Assembly: GCA_027592105.1 (NCBI GenBank)
Contig: JAQCLA010000001.1
Location: forward strand, 1-56,015
Reading direction: 5' to 3'
Length of the DNA: 56,015 bases
Source of the DNA: Pseudomonadota bacterium
GTDB taxonomy: Bacteria; Pseudomonadota; Alphaproteobacteria; Rhodobacterales; Rhodobacteraceae
Made by a program: the position numbers and the translations under genes. This document shows positions 26,787 through 35,175 of this stretch, piece by piece. Below the pieces are notes generated by a model that was given only the letters and a program-made list of their open reading frames with translations, made no database searches and was not told the DNA's origin. Each line of letters starts with the position of its first letter. The first letter of the stretch is position 1.

Positions 26787-28138
26787 GCGCCTGCCCTGAT
26801 GTCTTCCATAGCGGTGATGCCCGCCCGCCGCCCCAGCACAAGTGCCGTGATCAACCCATTGCCCGAAGCATAGCCAAGCGCGCCGGCACGCCCGCTGATC
26901 CCGGCTGCGGCACCGCCACCTGCAAAAAGGTTCGGGATGATCCCGCCACCGGCCTTGCGTACCCGGGCTTGGGCATCGACCAAAAGCCCGCCTTGCGTGT
27001 GAAACAAACCCGGCTTGACCTTCACCCCGGCAAAGGGGGCTTGCAGCGGGGCCAGCGCAAACTTGCTGCGCCCAAACGCGTCGTCTGCGTCGCCCTGTGC
27101 AGCTGCGTTATAGTGCGCGACACTGTCGGCCAGACCATCCGCGCCAAGACCAAGCTTCTGTGCCAGAGCCTCCGGCGTATCGGCCCAAGCAATGGCCCCC
27201 ATCGCGGACATTTCGGCGTATTCTTCTTCAGCCATCGCCACATCATGGATACGCGCATCATAGATCGCCCAGGCAAAGGGGCCCTGCTTCATCACATGCG
27301 CGGCGTATCCGGAATAGCCCAGATCCTCATTGCCGAAACGCTGGCCTGTTTCGCTGACCAAGATCCCGCCTTTTTCGAGCGTGGTCCACGAGAGCAGCTG
27401 ACCCTGTGGATAAGCGACCGCCGCGTAGCCCTGATATGCAGCCATATTGCCCAGCGCTGCGCCAAGACTTTCGCCCCAGCGCACCGCGTCCCCAGTGCTG
27501 CCGGGTGCGCCGAAATATTCGGCCGCCGCGATCTCTGGGCAATGACGCGCGACAAGCGCGGGGTCTGCAGCAAAGCCGTTGGTGGCCAGCAACACCTTGC
27601 GCGCGCGAACCTCTTCGCCGTTCACAATCGCGCCCACCACCGCGCCTGCCTCGACCATCAAGGCTTCGGCCTTGTTGCCAACAGCGATTGGAATATCTCG
27701 ATCTGACACGAACCGCAGGAGGTCGTCGACCAGATCCTGCCCCCGGCGGGAACGTGGCGCATGTAGCCGTTCTACAGAATGGCCGATATGGCGATAAGCG
27801 GTGATCAACTCCATCCGCGCGCCCAGATCATCGATGAGCCATTCGCAAAGCGGCCCACATTCTGCGGCGATCATCGCGGTCAGGTCATCGGCATCATGCT
27901 GGCCCGCCACGCCGATCAGATCCGCGACCATCCGTTCCGGGCTGTCCTCGATCCCGGCGGCACGTTGGTATTTCGACCCGGCACCGGGGATGGAGCCGGT
28001 CGAAAGTGCCGAATTGCCACCAGGCCTGTCACGGCCCTCCAAGATCGCGACGCTCCCGCCTGCGTCATGCGCTGCGATCGCACCAGCAAGGCCACAGGCC
28101 CCGGCCCCGATCACCAACAGATCAAGGGTATCGCTCAT
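26783..28138 (-). CDS. FAD-dependent dehydrogenase, fumarate-reductase type, second copy
   Basis: About 451 residues from the ATG at 28138 (overlap with the PrpD stop). LDLLVIGAGACGLAGAIAA is the FAD motif, GGNSALSTGSIPGAGSKY follows, and FHTQGGLLVDAQARV...IPNLFAGGGAAAGISG is at the C-terminus. It has the same layout as the protein at 1595-2992, including FHTQGGL, so the two belong to one subfamily. No signal peptide is seen. It probably introduces or removes a double bond in a carboxylate. Confidence 0.8.
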   Translation of the reverse strand: MSDTLDLLVIGAGACGLAGAIAAHDAGGSVAILEGRDRPGGNSALSTGSIPGAGSKYQRAAGIEDSPERMVADLIGVAGQHDADDLTAMIAAECGPLCEWLIDDLGARMELITAYRHIGHSVERLHAPRSRRGQDLVDDLLRFVSDRDIPIAVGNKAEALMVEAGAVVGAIVNGEEVRARKVLLATNGFAADPALVARHCPEIAAAEYFGAPGSTGDAVRWGESLGAALGNMAAYQGYAAVAYPQGQLLSWTTLEKGGILVSETGQRFGNEDLGYSGYAAHVMKQGPFAWAIYDARIHDVAMAEEEYAEMSAMGAIAWADTPEALAQKLGLGADGLADSVAHYNAAAQGDADDAFGRSKFALAPLQAPFAGVKVKPGLFHTQGGLLVDAQARVRKAGGGIIPNLFAGGGAAAGISGRAGALGYASGNGLITALVLGRRAGITAMEDIRAGA

Positions 28139-29496
28139 AATGCGGTCATACCTTTGACGGTTGCATCCCATGCCCGGCCCAGGCCGGCTGGATCAAGATC
28201 AAGCAGCGCATCCATGACCGCTCCCATCGCGGGATAGGCCTCATCGACGATGCCATGGATCTTGGCGCGGATTTCATCGGGAGTGAAAGGCAGGTCCGGC
28301 CCGCCGCGTGCGCTCATCACCTCTTCGGTCAGGGTGCTGCCATCATCGAGGGTCCAAGTCACCCGTGTCGGGCGGTCATTGGGCCAAGCTGGGAGTGGCG
28401 CATAGGGTGCGGTGCTGACCTTGTGGCGGAGCGCAACAACATCAGGAATATGGAGCGAATTTGCCGAGAACGCCTCGGCCCCGCCGCTGCCATGCACTGC
28501 CGCCGTAGCCGCGATGTGCTGGATCGAGAACTTCGCCGCGATCGTCGTATCGGGGTCGGGATTATCCATGATCCGGGCTTTTTCATGCGTCTCCAGATGG
28601 ATCGCCGCGATACGCGATGCCGGCGCGCGCTCGAGGAGCTTCTTGGTCGCCTCGATGGTCGCATGACCATATTGGCAGCAGGCAAAAACCTTGTGATAAC
28701 CATCGCTGATCGCCCAAGCCTCACCTAGGGCGGCGTTGAGTTCGTTTGCATCGGCGCGGGCGCCGAAGGCGTCTGTGTAGACATCATACAAGGCCGAGGG
28801 CAGACCGCGAATGCCGATGGCCGACCAGTCAACGGCGCGAAGCCCCGTCTGCGCGGCAACCCCGGGCCAGACATTGCGCACAAGCGAACCTTGGATCGGG
28901 TGCGTATATGGCCCCGGCAAGACCATGGTCGCGGCACTGGAAATTGCACCCACCGCCACATCTTGCGGCACCCGGCGCAGCGCGGCAATCGCGGCCGCCG
29001 CCCCAACCGCCGCAAGGCTGCCATGCGGGTGCAAGACGAGATTGGGAAAGGTAAAGGCGCGCGCCACGCGGGCCACGGTTTCGTAACCAATCACCAATGC
29101 GCGCATCAGATCGGTGGCACTATGACCATCGGCCTCGGCTTCGGCCAATAGGGCGGGCAGGCAATAGACGCCTGCATGACAGATCACCCGCCGATACCCT
29201 TCGTCGAGTTCTGCCCAATCCCCCGCACAGCCATTGGCCAGTGCCGCCGAATAGCGATCTAGCCGCTGATCCCGGGCATTGAAAACGGTGGCTTCGGCCG
29301 CCCCGGCGGCTTTGGCAACACCATCATGCAGCGCTGTCACCTCGGGTTCCGCGCGCGCTGCAACCATGGCCGCCATGTCATCGCACAGCACAAGTGCCGC
29401 ACGCTTTTGCACCGCGATTGGAATATCAGCCCATTCTATCGCGCTGGTAAAGGCGACCAGATCTTTCAGCGCCGCACCAATTTTTTCCGCGCTCAT
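28135..29496 (-). CDS. MmgE/PrpD family protein, third copy
   Basis: 453 residues. Blocks: LVLCDDMAAMVAARAEPE, DWAELDEGYRRVICHAGVYCLPALLAE, LHPHGSLAAVGAAAA and HKVFACCQYGHATIEA. It resembles the copy at 11727 more than the one at 25440 in its conserved GHP/CHAGV and HPHG regions. Position two of the four-gene operon. Probable dehydratase, isomerase or decarboxylase of a dicarboxylate-type acid. Confidence 0.8.
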   Translation of the reverse strand: MSAEKIGAALKDLVAFTSAIEWADIPIAVQKRAALVLCDDMAAMVAARAEPEVTALHDGVAKAAGAAEATVFNARDQRLDRYSAALANGCAGDWAELDEGYRRVICHAGVYCLPALLAEAEADGHSATDLMRALVIGYETVARVARAFTFPNLVLHPHGSLAAVGAAAAIAALRRVPQDVAVGAISSAATMVLPGPYTHPIQGSLVRNVWPGVAAQTGLRAVDWSAIGIRGLPSALYDVYTDAFGARADANELNAALGEAWAISDGYHKVFACCQYGHATIEATKKLLERAPASRIAAIHLETHEKARIMDNPDPDTTIAAKFSIQHIAATAAVHGSGGAEAFSANSLHIPDVVALRHKVSTAPYAPLPAWPNDRPTRVTWTLDDGSTLTEEVMSARGGPDLPFTPDEIRAKIHGIVDEAYPAMGAVMDALLDLDPAGLGRAWDATVKGMTAL

Positions 29497-30182
29497 GCCC
29501 GTGTCTCCATAGCGTTAAGGGTTGCGATGACCGCCCCCGAGGGCATGACATCGGCATATTTCCCGTTCATGTCCCATAGGTTGACGGCATGTGATGTTGG
29601 CGCGCGGTCATAGACGCAATCCTCGGGCACGATGACCTTGAAATTGAGTGCAAACGCATCCGTAACCGAAGACCTGACGCAACCCGATGTGGTGCAGCCC
29701 GTCACCACCAGCGTATCGACACCCAGATCGATGAGATGGCTGGTCAGCGGTGTTCCAAAGAACGCGCTTGGGTGTTTCTTGGGCAAAAGCACATCGCCGG
29801 GCACCGGGGCGACCTCGGCGACGAAATCATACCCCTTTGCATCGATCCCCATGATCGAGGGGATTTTCTGTGCCAGTCGCCCGCCATCGGTTGCGGCATT
29901 CTTGGGCGCGACATGGGGGTAGAGGACCGGGAAACCTTTGGCGCGGAACACCGCCAGCAAGGGCGCGATCCGGTCGACTGCCGCCCAACCAACATCACCG
30001 CAAGAGGTGGGGTATTGCTTGATCGCTTCCCAATAAGGCAGCCGCTCTGTGCCAACGGTACGATATTGCACATCAATGATCAGCAGGGCCGGGCGCGTCC
30101 CAAAACCGCCTGCACCGCCAAAGCCTGCGGCAGCATAACGACGTTCTTCTTCTTCGGAGATCACCCCGCTCCAAGCAGTCAT
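29493..30182 (-). CDS. Isochorismatase-family amidase, N-carbamoylsarcosine amidase-like
   Basis: 229 residues. The triad is visible: Asp in ALLIIDVQYRT, Lys in LPKKHPSAFFGTPL and nucleophile Cys in VTGCTTSGCVRSS. TTSGCVR is the form found in N-carbamoylsarcosine amidases, which split ureido acids to the amine, CO2 and ammonia. An amide hydrolase on a ring-opened intermediate fits the island. It is first in the leftward operon and is divergent from the hydrolase at 30276, across the palindromic site at 30208-30222. Confidence 0.83.
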   Translation of the reverse strand: MTAWSGVISEEEERRYAAAGFGGAGGFGTRPALLIIDVQYRTVGTERLPYWEAIKQYPTSCGDVGWAAVDRIAPLLAVFRAKGFPVLYPHVAPKNAATDGGRLAQKIPSIMGIDAKGYDFVAEVAPVPGDVLLPKKHPSAFFGTPLTSHLIDLGVDTLVVTGCTTSGCVRSSVTDAFALNFKVIVPEDCVYDRAPTSHAVNLWDMNGKYADVMPSGAVIATLNAMETRA

Positions 30183-30207
30183 AGCGCGTTCCTTTGCCGG
30201 GTTCAGC

Positions 30208-30222
30208 TTGTCAACAGTTGAC
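30208..30222. promoter_or_regulatory. Perfect palindromic operator candidate
   Basis: GTCAACAGTTGAC (30210-30222) is a perfect 13-bp palindrome. It extends leftward as TTGTCAACAGTT and matches the sites at 22323 and 36101. A second half site GTCAAC lies at 30240-30245 within an inverted repeat TGCAAG/CTTGCA. It is central in the divergent promoter of the amidase and hydrolase genes. Confidence 0.6.
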
Positions 30223-30275
30223 GAACTCGCTGCAAGCTTGTCAACCTTGCAGCATCGTTACAAACGGGGAACGCG

Positions 30276-31163
30276 ATGGAAATCCGCCAACATGACCGTT
30301 ACGGGTTCAGCGCCTTGCCAGATCGCCCGACCTATACCTGGCCGGGGGGCAAACGGCTGGCGGTCAGCCTATGCAACAATATCGAATGGTTTTCGTTCAT
30401 GTCCGGGCTTGGCAGCGACCACACCTTGCCCGGTGCCGCGCAGACAACGCGCAACTATGCATGGCGCGATTATGGCAACCGGGTCGGCATCTGGTACCTT
30501 TTCGACCTGCTTGATGAATTGGGTCTGCCGTGTTCGCACAACGTGAATGCCGCCGCATTGGCGCACTGCCCCCAAATCGTGGCGCGGATCATCTCCCGTG
30601 GCGACGAGGTGATCGGCCATGGCCTGACAAATTCCGAGCGCCAAGACATCATGGACGAGGCGACCGAGCGCGCGATGATTGCGGCAACATCGGACACCAT
30701 CGCCCAGCATTTCGGTGCGCGCCCCAAGGGCTGGCTTGGCCCCTATATCGTGCAATCACCCGCGACACTCGATCTGCTGAAAGAGGCGGGCTATACCTAT
30801 ACGCTCGATTGGCCTGCCGATGACCAACCATTTTGGATGCGCACCAAAACCGGGCCGATCCTATCGGTGCCCTATTCCATCGAACTCAACGACAGCCCAG
30901 CGCAGGTTTTTCGCCACCACACGGGCGTGGATTTCGAACAGATGATCGTCGATCATTTTGACGAGATGCTGCTGCAATCCGAAAAATATCCGCTGGTCTT
31001 CAATATCGTGATGCATCCTTTCGTCATCGGCCAACCATTTCGCCTGCGCGCATTGCGCCGCGCCTTGGACCATATCTTGGCGCAGCGCGACGATTTGTGG
31101 ATCACTACCCCGGGTGGCATCGCCGCATATGTGGCCACCCTTCCCGAAGGAACGCTGCCATGA
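30276..31163 (+). CDS. PuuE-like polysaccharide-deacetylase-fold hydrolase, single type
   Basis: 295 residues with GGGGAACGCG before the ATG. Blocks: RPTYTWPGGKRLAVSLCNNIEWF, YGNRVGIWYLFDLLDELGLPCSHNVNAAAL, IGHGLTNSERQDIMDE, GWLGPYIVQSPATLDLLKEAGYTYTLDWPADDQPFWM and MHPFVIGQPFRLRAL. There is no signal peptide. It is neither clear type A nor type B of the paired copies. It is likely a cytoplasmic cyclic amide or imide hydrolase. It overlaps the SnoaL-like gene (ATGA). Confidence 0.75.
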   Translation: MEIRQHDRYGFSALPDRPTYTWPGGKRLAVSLCNNIEWFSFMSGLGSDHTLPGAAQTTRNYAWRDYGNRVGIWYLFDLLDELGLPCSHNVNAAALAHCPQIVARIISRGDEVIGHGLTNSERQDIMDEATERAMIAATSDTIAQHFGARPKGWLGPYIVQSPATLDLLKEAGYTYTLDWPADDQPFWMRTKTGPILSVPYSIELNDSPAQVFRHHTGVDFEQMIVDHFDEMLLQSEKYPLVFNIVMHPFVIGQPFRLRALRRALDHILAQRDDLWITTPGGIAAYVATLPEGTLP

Positions 31164-31546
31164 CGCGTGATGACCAGATTGGACTTGTCACCCGCTATTT
31201 CAAAGCGGTCGATGACGAAGACTTGATTGCCCTCTTGGATACGCTTTGCCCCGATTGCGTGTTCAGCGTCGAAACCCATGACGTGCGGTTGGAGGGGCAT
31301 GACCAAATCACCGCCATGTTCACCCGGCTTTGGCATGATCACGCAGCAGTGAAGCATCATGAGTTCGTCCATGTCCCCGACCCCGTGACAGGCGGTATCG
31401 CCAGCCGCTTTGCGGTACAAAACACCGCGCAGGACGGCAGGTTGACGCATAAATCCAACTCCAATTTCTTCGAGATCCGTGATGGGCGCTTTGCCACGGT
31501 CCGCGTCTACATGACGGGGCAGAACACGCTAAAGGGCACTGCATGA
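31160..31546 (+). CDS. SnoaL/NTF2-like small protein 1
   Basis: 128 residues with the NTF2-like cone pattern: LVTRYFKAVDDEDLIALLDTLCPDCVFSVETHDV at the start and ASRFAVQNTAQDG...NSNFFEIRDGRFATVRVYMTG at the end. Members are isomerases, cyclases, hydratases or ligand binders. It starts inside the stop of the hydrolase gene and its stop overlaps the next start. It was probably duplicated to give the following gene. Confidence 0.75.
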   Translation: MTRDDQIGLVTRYFKAVDDEDLIALLDTLCPDCVFSVETHDVRLEGHDQITAMFTRLWHDHAAVKHHEFVHVPDPVTGGIASRFAVQNTAQDGRLTHKSNSNFFEIRDGRFATVRVYMTGQNTLKGTA

Positions 31547-31920
31547 CCGATGATGATCTGAGCGCCCTCGCGCAGCGATATTTCACCGCCTTGGACGCGC
31601 GCGATCCCGATGCATTAGGTCAAACCCTTGCGGATGATTGTCGCGTTACGATCGAAACACATGGCATCACCTATGATGGGCGCGCGGCGATCTGCGATCT
31701 TTTCGCCACGCGTTGGCAGGGCCCGATGCGGGCCATGCACCATGATTTCAGCCATTCCCCCTCGGCCAGCACGGGGCGGATCGCCAGCCAGTTCACGGTA
31801 ACTTATTCCGGCCCCGGCGCGCCGGAGCCGAAATCCAATGCCAATATCTTTTGCATGGCAGACGGCAAAATCACCGAGATTGCCGTCTACATGGCGGGCG
31901 CCAACACCATCAAGACGTAA
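31543..31920 (+). CDS. SnoaL/NTF2-like small protein 2
   Basis: 125 residues, a clear paralogue of the preceding protein: YFTALDARDPDALGQTLADDCRVTIETHGITYDGR, and ASQFTVTYSGPG...NIFCMADGKITEIAVYMAGANTIK. Tandem NTF2-like proteins often form heterodimers. The 3' end overlaps the convergent isochorismatase-like gene by 11 bp. The function is unknown. Confidence 0.75.
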   Translation: MTDDDLSALAQRYFTALDARDPDALGQTLADDCRVTIETHGITYDGRAAICDLFATRWQGPMRAMHHDFSHSPSASTGRIASQFTVTYSGPGAPEPKSNANIFCMADGKITEIAVYMAGANTIKT

Positions 31921-32581
31921 GCAGGCCCAGCACCTCATCGGTCGAGCGCACCTTGCCAAAGAAGCGGGCGAAATTGCGCATCGTGCCCTCGTGCAATTCC
32001 TTGTGGGTGGTCGCGCAGGCATCTTCGACCAGCGTGACGGCATAGCCACGATCGGCCGCTTCACGGGCGGTCGTTTCCACGCACATGTTGCTCGACACGC
32101 CAACCATGAAAAGATGCTCACGGTCCATCGTGCGCAAAAGGTGGTCCAACCCCGTGGAAGCAAAGGCCCCGATCGATGTTTTGCGCACGATCGGATCACC
32201 CGGTTCGGGGGCCAGCTCTTCGATAATCTGGTGGGCGCGCTGACCTTCGTAATTATTCACCGATTGAAAGAAGCTGCGCATATGCACTGGCGCATCCGAG
32301 CAATCGGAAAGCGCCGCGCCGATGGTGATATAGACGACCTTGCCGCCCGCCGCTCGCATCGCCTTGATCAAGCGTTGGGTGTTGGGGATGACCAGCGCAT
32401 CGATCCGGTCGAAACGCCAATCGGTCACGCCATTGCCCTCGGCCTTCATCTTCGCCGCCAAGGGGCCGCTGCGGTGGCCGGTCGCATATTGCATGTCGAC
32501 GATCACAAGGGCCGAGCGGGCGGGCTCCGTGATCCTTTCGGCGTTGAATTGGCCGACATAGTCGACGTTGATCTGGCTCAT
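31910..32581 (-). CDS. Isochorismatase-family cysteine hydrolase
   Basis: 223 residues. Asp in SALVIVDMQYAT, Lys in VRKTSIGAFASTGLDHLL and Cys in VGVSSNMCVETTAREAADRGY form the triad. It has the 22-kDa size of ureidoacrylate/nicotinamidase-like amidases. It likely deamidates or decarbamoylates an intermediate. It follows the AtuA-family gene with an ATGA overlap, in the operon A/B hydrolases, DUF4387, AtuA, this gene. Confidence 0.82.
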   Translation of the reverse strand: MSQINVDYVGQFNAERITEPARSALVIVDMQYATGHRSGPLAAKMKAEGNGVTDWRFDRIDALVIPNTQRLIKAMRAAGGKVVYITIGAALSDCSDAPVHMRSFFQSVNNYEGQRAHQIIEELAPEPGDPIVRKTSIGAFASTGLDHLLRTMDREHLFMVGVSSNMCVETTAREAADRGYAVTLVEDACATTHKELHEGTMRNFARFFGKVRSTDEVLGLLTS

Positions 32582-33984
32582 GGTCTATCCTTTTCGATGT
32601 CGTGAAGGGTGACGGGAAAGAGCGCGTCAAGCGCATCCCAGGTATCGAGTTGCATGATATGATAAAGCGAAAACGCATAGGCCGGCCCTGCGTCCAGCTC
32701 GGGCGGGGTGATCGGAAAGGCCAAGTTGCCGCCGGTACAAAGCCTACCATCAAAGCCCCAATGCAAGAGCTGTTGGCGCGCGGTGGCGGCAACAGCGCGG
32801 GCCGTCTCGAGATCAGGGGCGGTGCATTCGCCGAATAAAAAGACCTCGCGCGGGGTGGTCGTCGGGGGCGTGGGCCAATCCATTACCCCGTCAATACCAT
32901 AGCGGCGAAACTGGAGCGTCCAGGGCGCGTCTTGCGTTTGCGGGATCATCTCGGCGACCAAGTCACACACAGCCGCCAAGATCTCGGACGAGGCCGCGAT
33001 AAAGCCGGGATCGGCGACCCCGGCCAAGATGGCAACGCGGTGGCCGACCGGGCGGGCGGCCTCGACCTTGACGCTGGGTTGTGCGGCGTCATGCCAGACG
33101 GCTCCGCTGACATGGACACGGCGCGTATCGATTGCGGTATAGCGCGCAGCGCTGAGATCGACATGCCCCTCAGGCTCGAAAACGCAAGTTGGATCGGCCT
33201 GTTCGTAAAGCGCATGGGCCGCGACCGACAAAGGCGTCGCTGCGCGTGTGGGGTTCATGCTTTCCAAGCTGAACCCATCGCCCGACAGCGTGGCCAGCAT
33301 CGCATCACGCCCACCCGGTTCGCAACACAGCGAGGTACATTCGAGGATCTTGGCCATATGGACCGCCGGCCCCTTGGGGTAGCCCAAAAGGACGGGAACC
33401 ACGGCAAAGAGGGCGGTATCGCAGGCGCGCCCTGCAAGGATCACATCCGCACCTGCCGCCAAGGCGGTGGCAAAGGCGCGCTGGCCCATCTGGCCCACGA
33501 TATGGGTCGATGGCGCGATCTGTGCCGTGATCGGGCCAATAGGGGCAAGCCGGTTGGCATGTTCGGCCGCCTGCACCATGTCGCGGGGCATATCGGCCGC
33601 GATCGTTGCAAGGCGGAACGCAAGGCCAAGTTCGGCTGCGACCGAACGCAAAAGGGCGTCGACCTCTGCCAGATGCGGCGCGGCCCCGGCTGTGCCCGCG
33701 CTACCGATCAATAGCGGCACATCCAGATCGCGCGCGGCGCGCAGCACCATCGCCAGATCGCGCCGTACCATCGAAGGCGCCGCCGCCATCTTCCCCGATC
33801 CAAGGTAATGCGGCCCCGGATCGATGGAACCCATATCGGCGGCGATCACATGCGGCGCGCGGGCAATGCCTGCGTCAAAGGCCGCTTTTGGGATCCCCAG
33901 CCCCAATTGCCCCGAAGCCGCCAAAACGCGCAGCGGCGCATCCGTCCCCGGCCAGTCAGCGGCTAGGCGCGAAAAGGCACTCAT
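32578..33984 (-). CDS. AtuA (DUF1446) family protein
   Basis: 468 residues of the acyclic-terpene-utilisation AtuA family: VIAADMGSIDPGPHYLGSGKM, LLIGSAGTAGA, AAGADVILAGRACDTALFA and TLQFRRYGIDGVMDWP. The reaction is not firmly known. The family is often next to a DUF4387 protein, as here, which suggests a two-protein enzyme or complex. Its placement between a hydrolase pair and an amidase suggests a step on a carboxylic acid released by them. Confidence 0.8.
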   Translation of the reverse strand: MSAFSRLAADWPGTDAPLRVLAASGQLGLGIPKAAFDAGIARAPHVIAADMGSIDPGPHYLGSGKMAAAPSMVRRDLAMVLRAARDLDVPLLIGSAGTAGAAPHLAEVDALLRSVAAELGLAFRLATIAADMPRDMVQAAEHANRLAPIGPITAQIAPSTHIVGQMGQRAFATALAAGADVILAGRACDTALFAVVPVLLGYPKGPAVHMAKILECTSLCCEPGGRDAMLATLSGDGFSLESMNPTRAATPLSVAAHALYEQADPTCVFEPEGHVDLSAARYTAIDTRRVHVSGAVWHDAAQPSVKVEAARPVGHRVAILAGVADPGFIAASSEILAAVCDLVAEMIPQTQDAPWTLQFRRYGIDGVMDWPTPPTTTPREVFLFGECTAPDLETARAVAATARQQLLHWGFDGRLCTGGNLAFPITPPELDAGPAYAFSLYHIMQLDTWDALDALFPVTLHDIEKDRP

Positions 33985-34280
33985 ACAATCAAATCCAACA
34001 AGGGCGTATGCTGCTGCGCGCCATAGGCGTCGCGATCACCGGGCGCACCCGCAGGAACGCTGCGTGGCAAAACGATCTTGACCGCATGAGCCGATGGCAC
34101 GGTCATGATGCGCACATCCTCCGGTCTGCGGGCATAGCAGCGCGCCACGGCCGCCACTGTCAACGAGGCGACACCACGCGCAAAACCCGGCGCATCGGCG
34201 AAGAGCACATCAACCGTCAAAAGGGTCGGCCCGGCATTTTTGGAACGGATCACCCGTGCAAGGTCAGACAAGATCATCAT
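33981..34280 (-). CDS. DUF4387 (AtuA-associated) protein
   Basis: About 99 residues from the double ATG at 34280/34277; GGGGGG precedes it. Family blocks are LSDLARVIRSKNAGPTLLTVDVLF and the C-terminal PRSVPAGAPGDRDAYGAQQHTPLLDL. It overlaps the upstream hydrolase by about 17 bp and the AtuA gene by 4 bp. This conserved neighbourhood with AtuA suggests a small partner subunit. Confidence 0.8.
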   Translation of the reverse strand: MMILSDLARVIRSKNAGPTLLTVDVLFADAPGFARGVASLTVAAVARCYARRPEDVRIMTVPSAHAVKIVLPRSVPAGAPGDRDAYGAQQHTPLLDLIV

Positions 34281-35175
34281 TGGCCCCCCATGCGGCGCGG
34301 CAATGATCGGCAATCTGACTTGGCGTCGCGCTCCAGATACCATCGATCGCGCAGAGCCGATCCAACGCCGCGCGCAGGTAGCGGATGCGATGCGGCTGTC
34401 CGATTACCCAAGGATGCAAGGACAACAAAAAGCTGCGGCCACCTTCGGCCGCCAATGCCGTGGCCGCGTCGCCGACAAGGCCGGGGTAACGCGGATTGGG
34501 CACCTTGCGCAGCCAAAGGGCCGTAACATCATCCCATTCCATTTGGTTCGGGATCGAGACAAGCGAAGGGCTTGTCAAAAACGGATAGGGTTGGTCGTCA
34601 TTGGGCCAATCAAGCAAGTGATCATAGCCCGCCTCGGCCAAAAGTTGCGGCGTCTTGGTGCTTTCGCCGCTGTCTGGACCCAGCCAGCCCCTTGGACGCT
34701 GGCCCAACACACGGGTGAAGGTAGCGGTTGTGCGCGCGATCAAGTCGCGCTCCTCGCGCTCGGACATCGCGGCGGTCAGCATGCGTGATTGGTATTCACC
34801 ATGCGCCACGAATTCCGCCCCCAGCGCCTGCAATTCTGCAACGGCGCGCGGATAGCGTTCAAGCGCGCTAGCATTGGCCGCAACGCTGAGCTTTAGTCCA
34901 CGCTCCTTGAGCGCTTGCAAGACACGGAACAGCCCGATCCGGTTGCCGTATTCGCGCTGGGTAAAAGGGCGATATTCCGGAAAGTAAAACCCGTATTCGC
35001 CGGTGAAGCGGCTGTCGCGCCATGCGCCCTCGGGCGGTTCCAACTCCCAGTACTCGAGATGGATCAGCACACAGACCGCCATGCGCGCGCCGCCCGGCCA
35101 TGAAAGCGGCTGACGCGTCGGCATGGCGGAAAATGCGTATAGGCTGTGGTCCATCCCCTCGCGCCGGCGGGTCAT
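34264..35175 (-). CDS. PuuE-like polysaccharide-deacetylase-fold hydrolase, type B, second copy
   Basis: About 303 residues from the ATG at 35175 (MTRRREGMDHSLYAFSAMP), in an ATGA overlap with its partner. Shared with the copy at 17691 are YGNRIGLFRVLQALKERGL, VAHGEY, GWLGPDSGESTKTPQLLAEAGYDHLLDWPNDDQPY and HPWVIGQPHRI. There is no signal peptide. A cyclic amide or imide hydrolase is likely. Pairing with the type A gene upstream repeats the 19471-17691 layout. Confidence 0.75.
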   Translation of the reverse strand: MTRRREGMDHSLYAFSAMPTRQPLSWPGGARMAVCVLIHLEYWELEPPEGAWRDSRFTGEYGFYFPEYRPFTQREYGNRIGLFRVLQALKERGLKLSVAANASALERYPRAVAELQALGAEFVAHGEYQSRMLTAAMSEREERDLIARTTATFTRVLGQRPRGWLGPDSGESTKTPQLLAEAGYDHLLDWPNDDQPYPFLTSPSLVSIPNQMEWDDVTALWLRKVPNPRYPGLVGDAATALAAEGGRSFLLSLHPWVIGQPHRIRYLRAALDRLCAIDGIWSATPSQIADHCRAAWGANDDLV

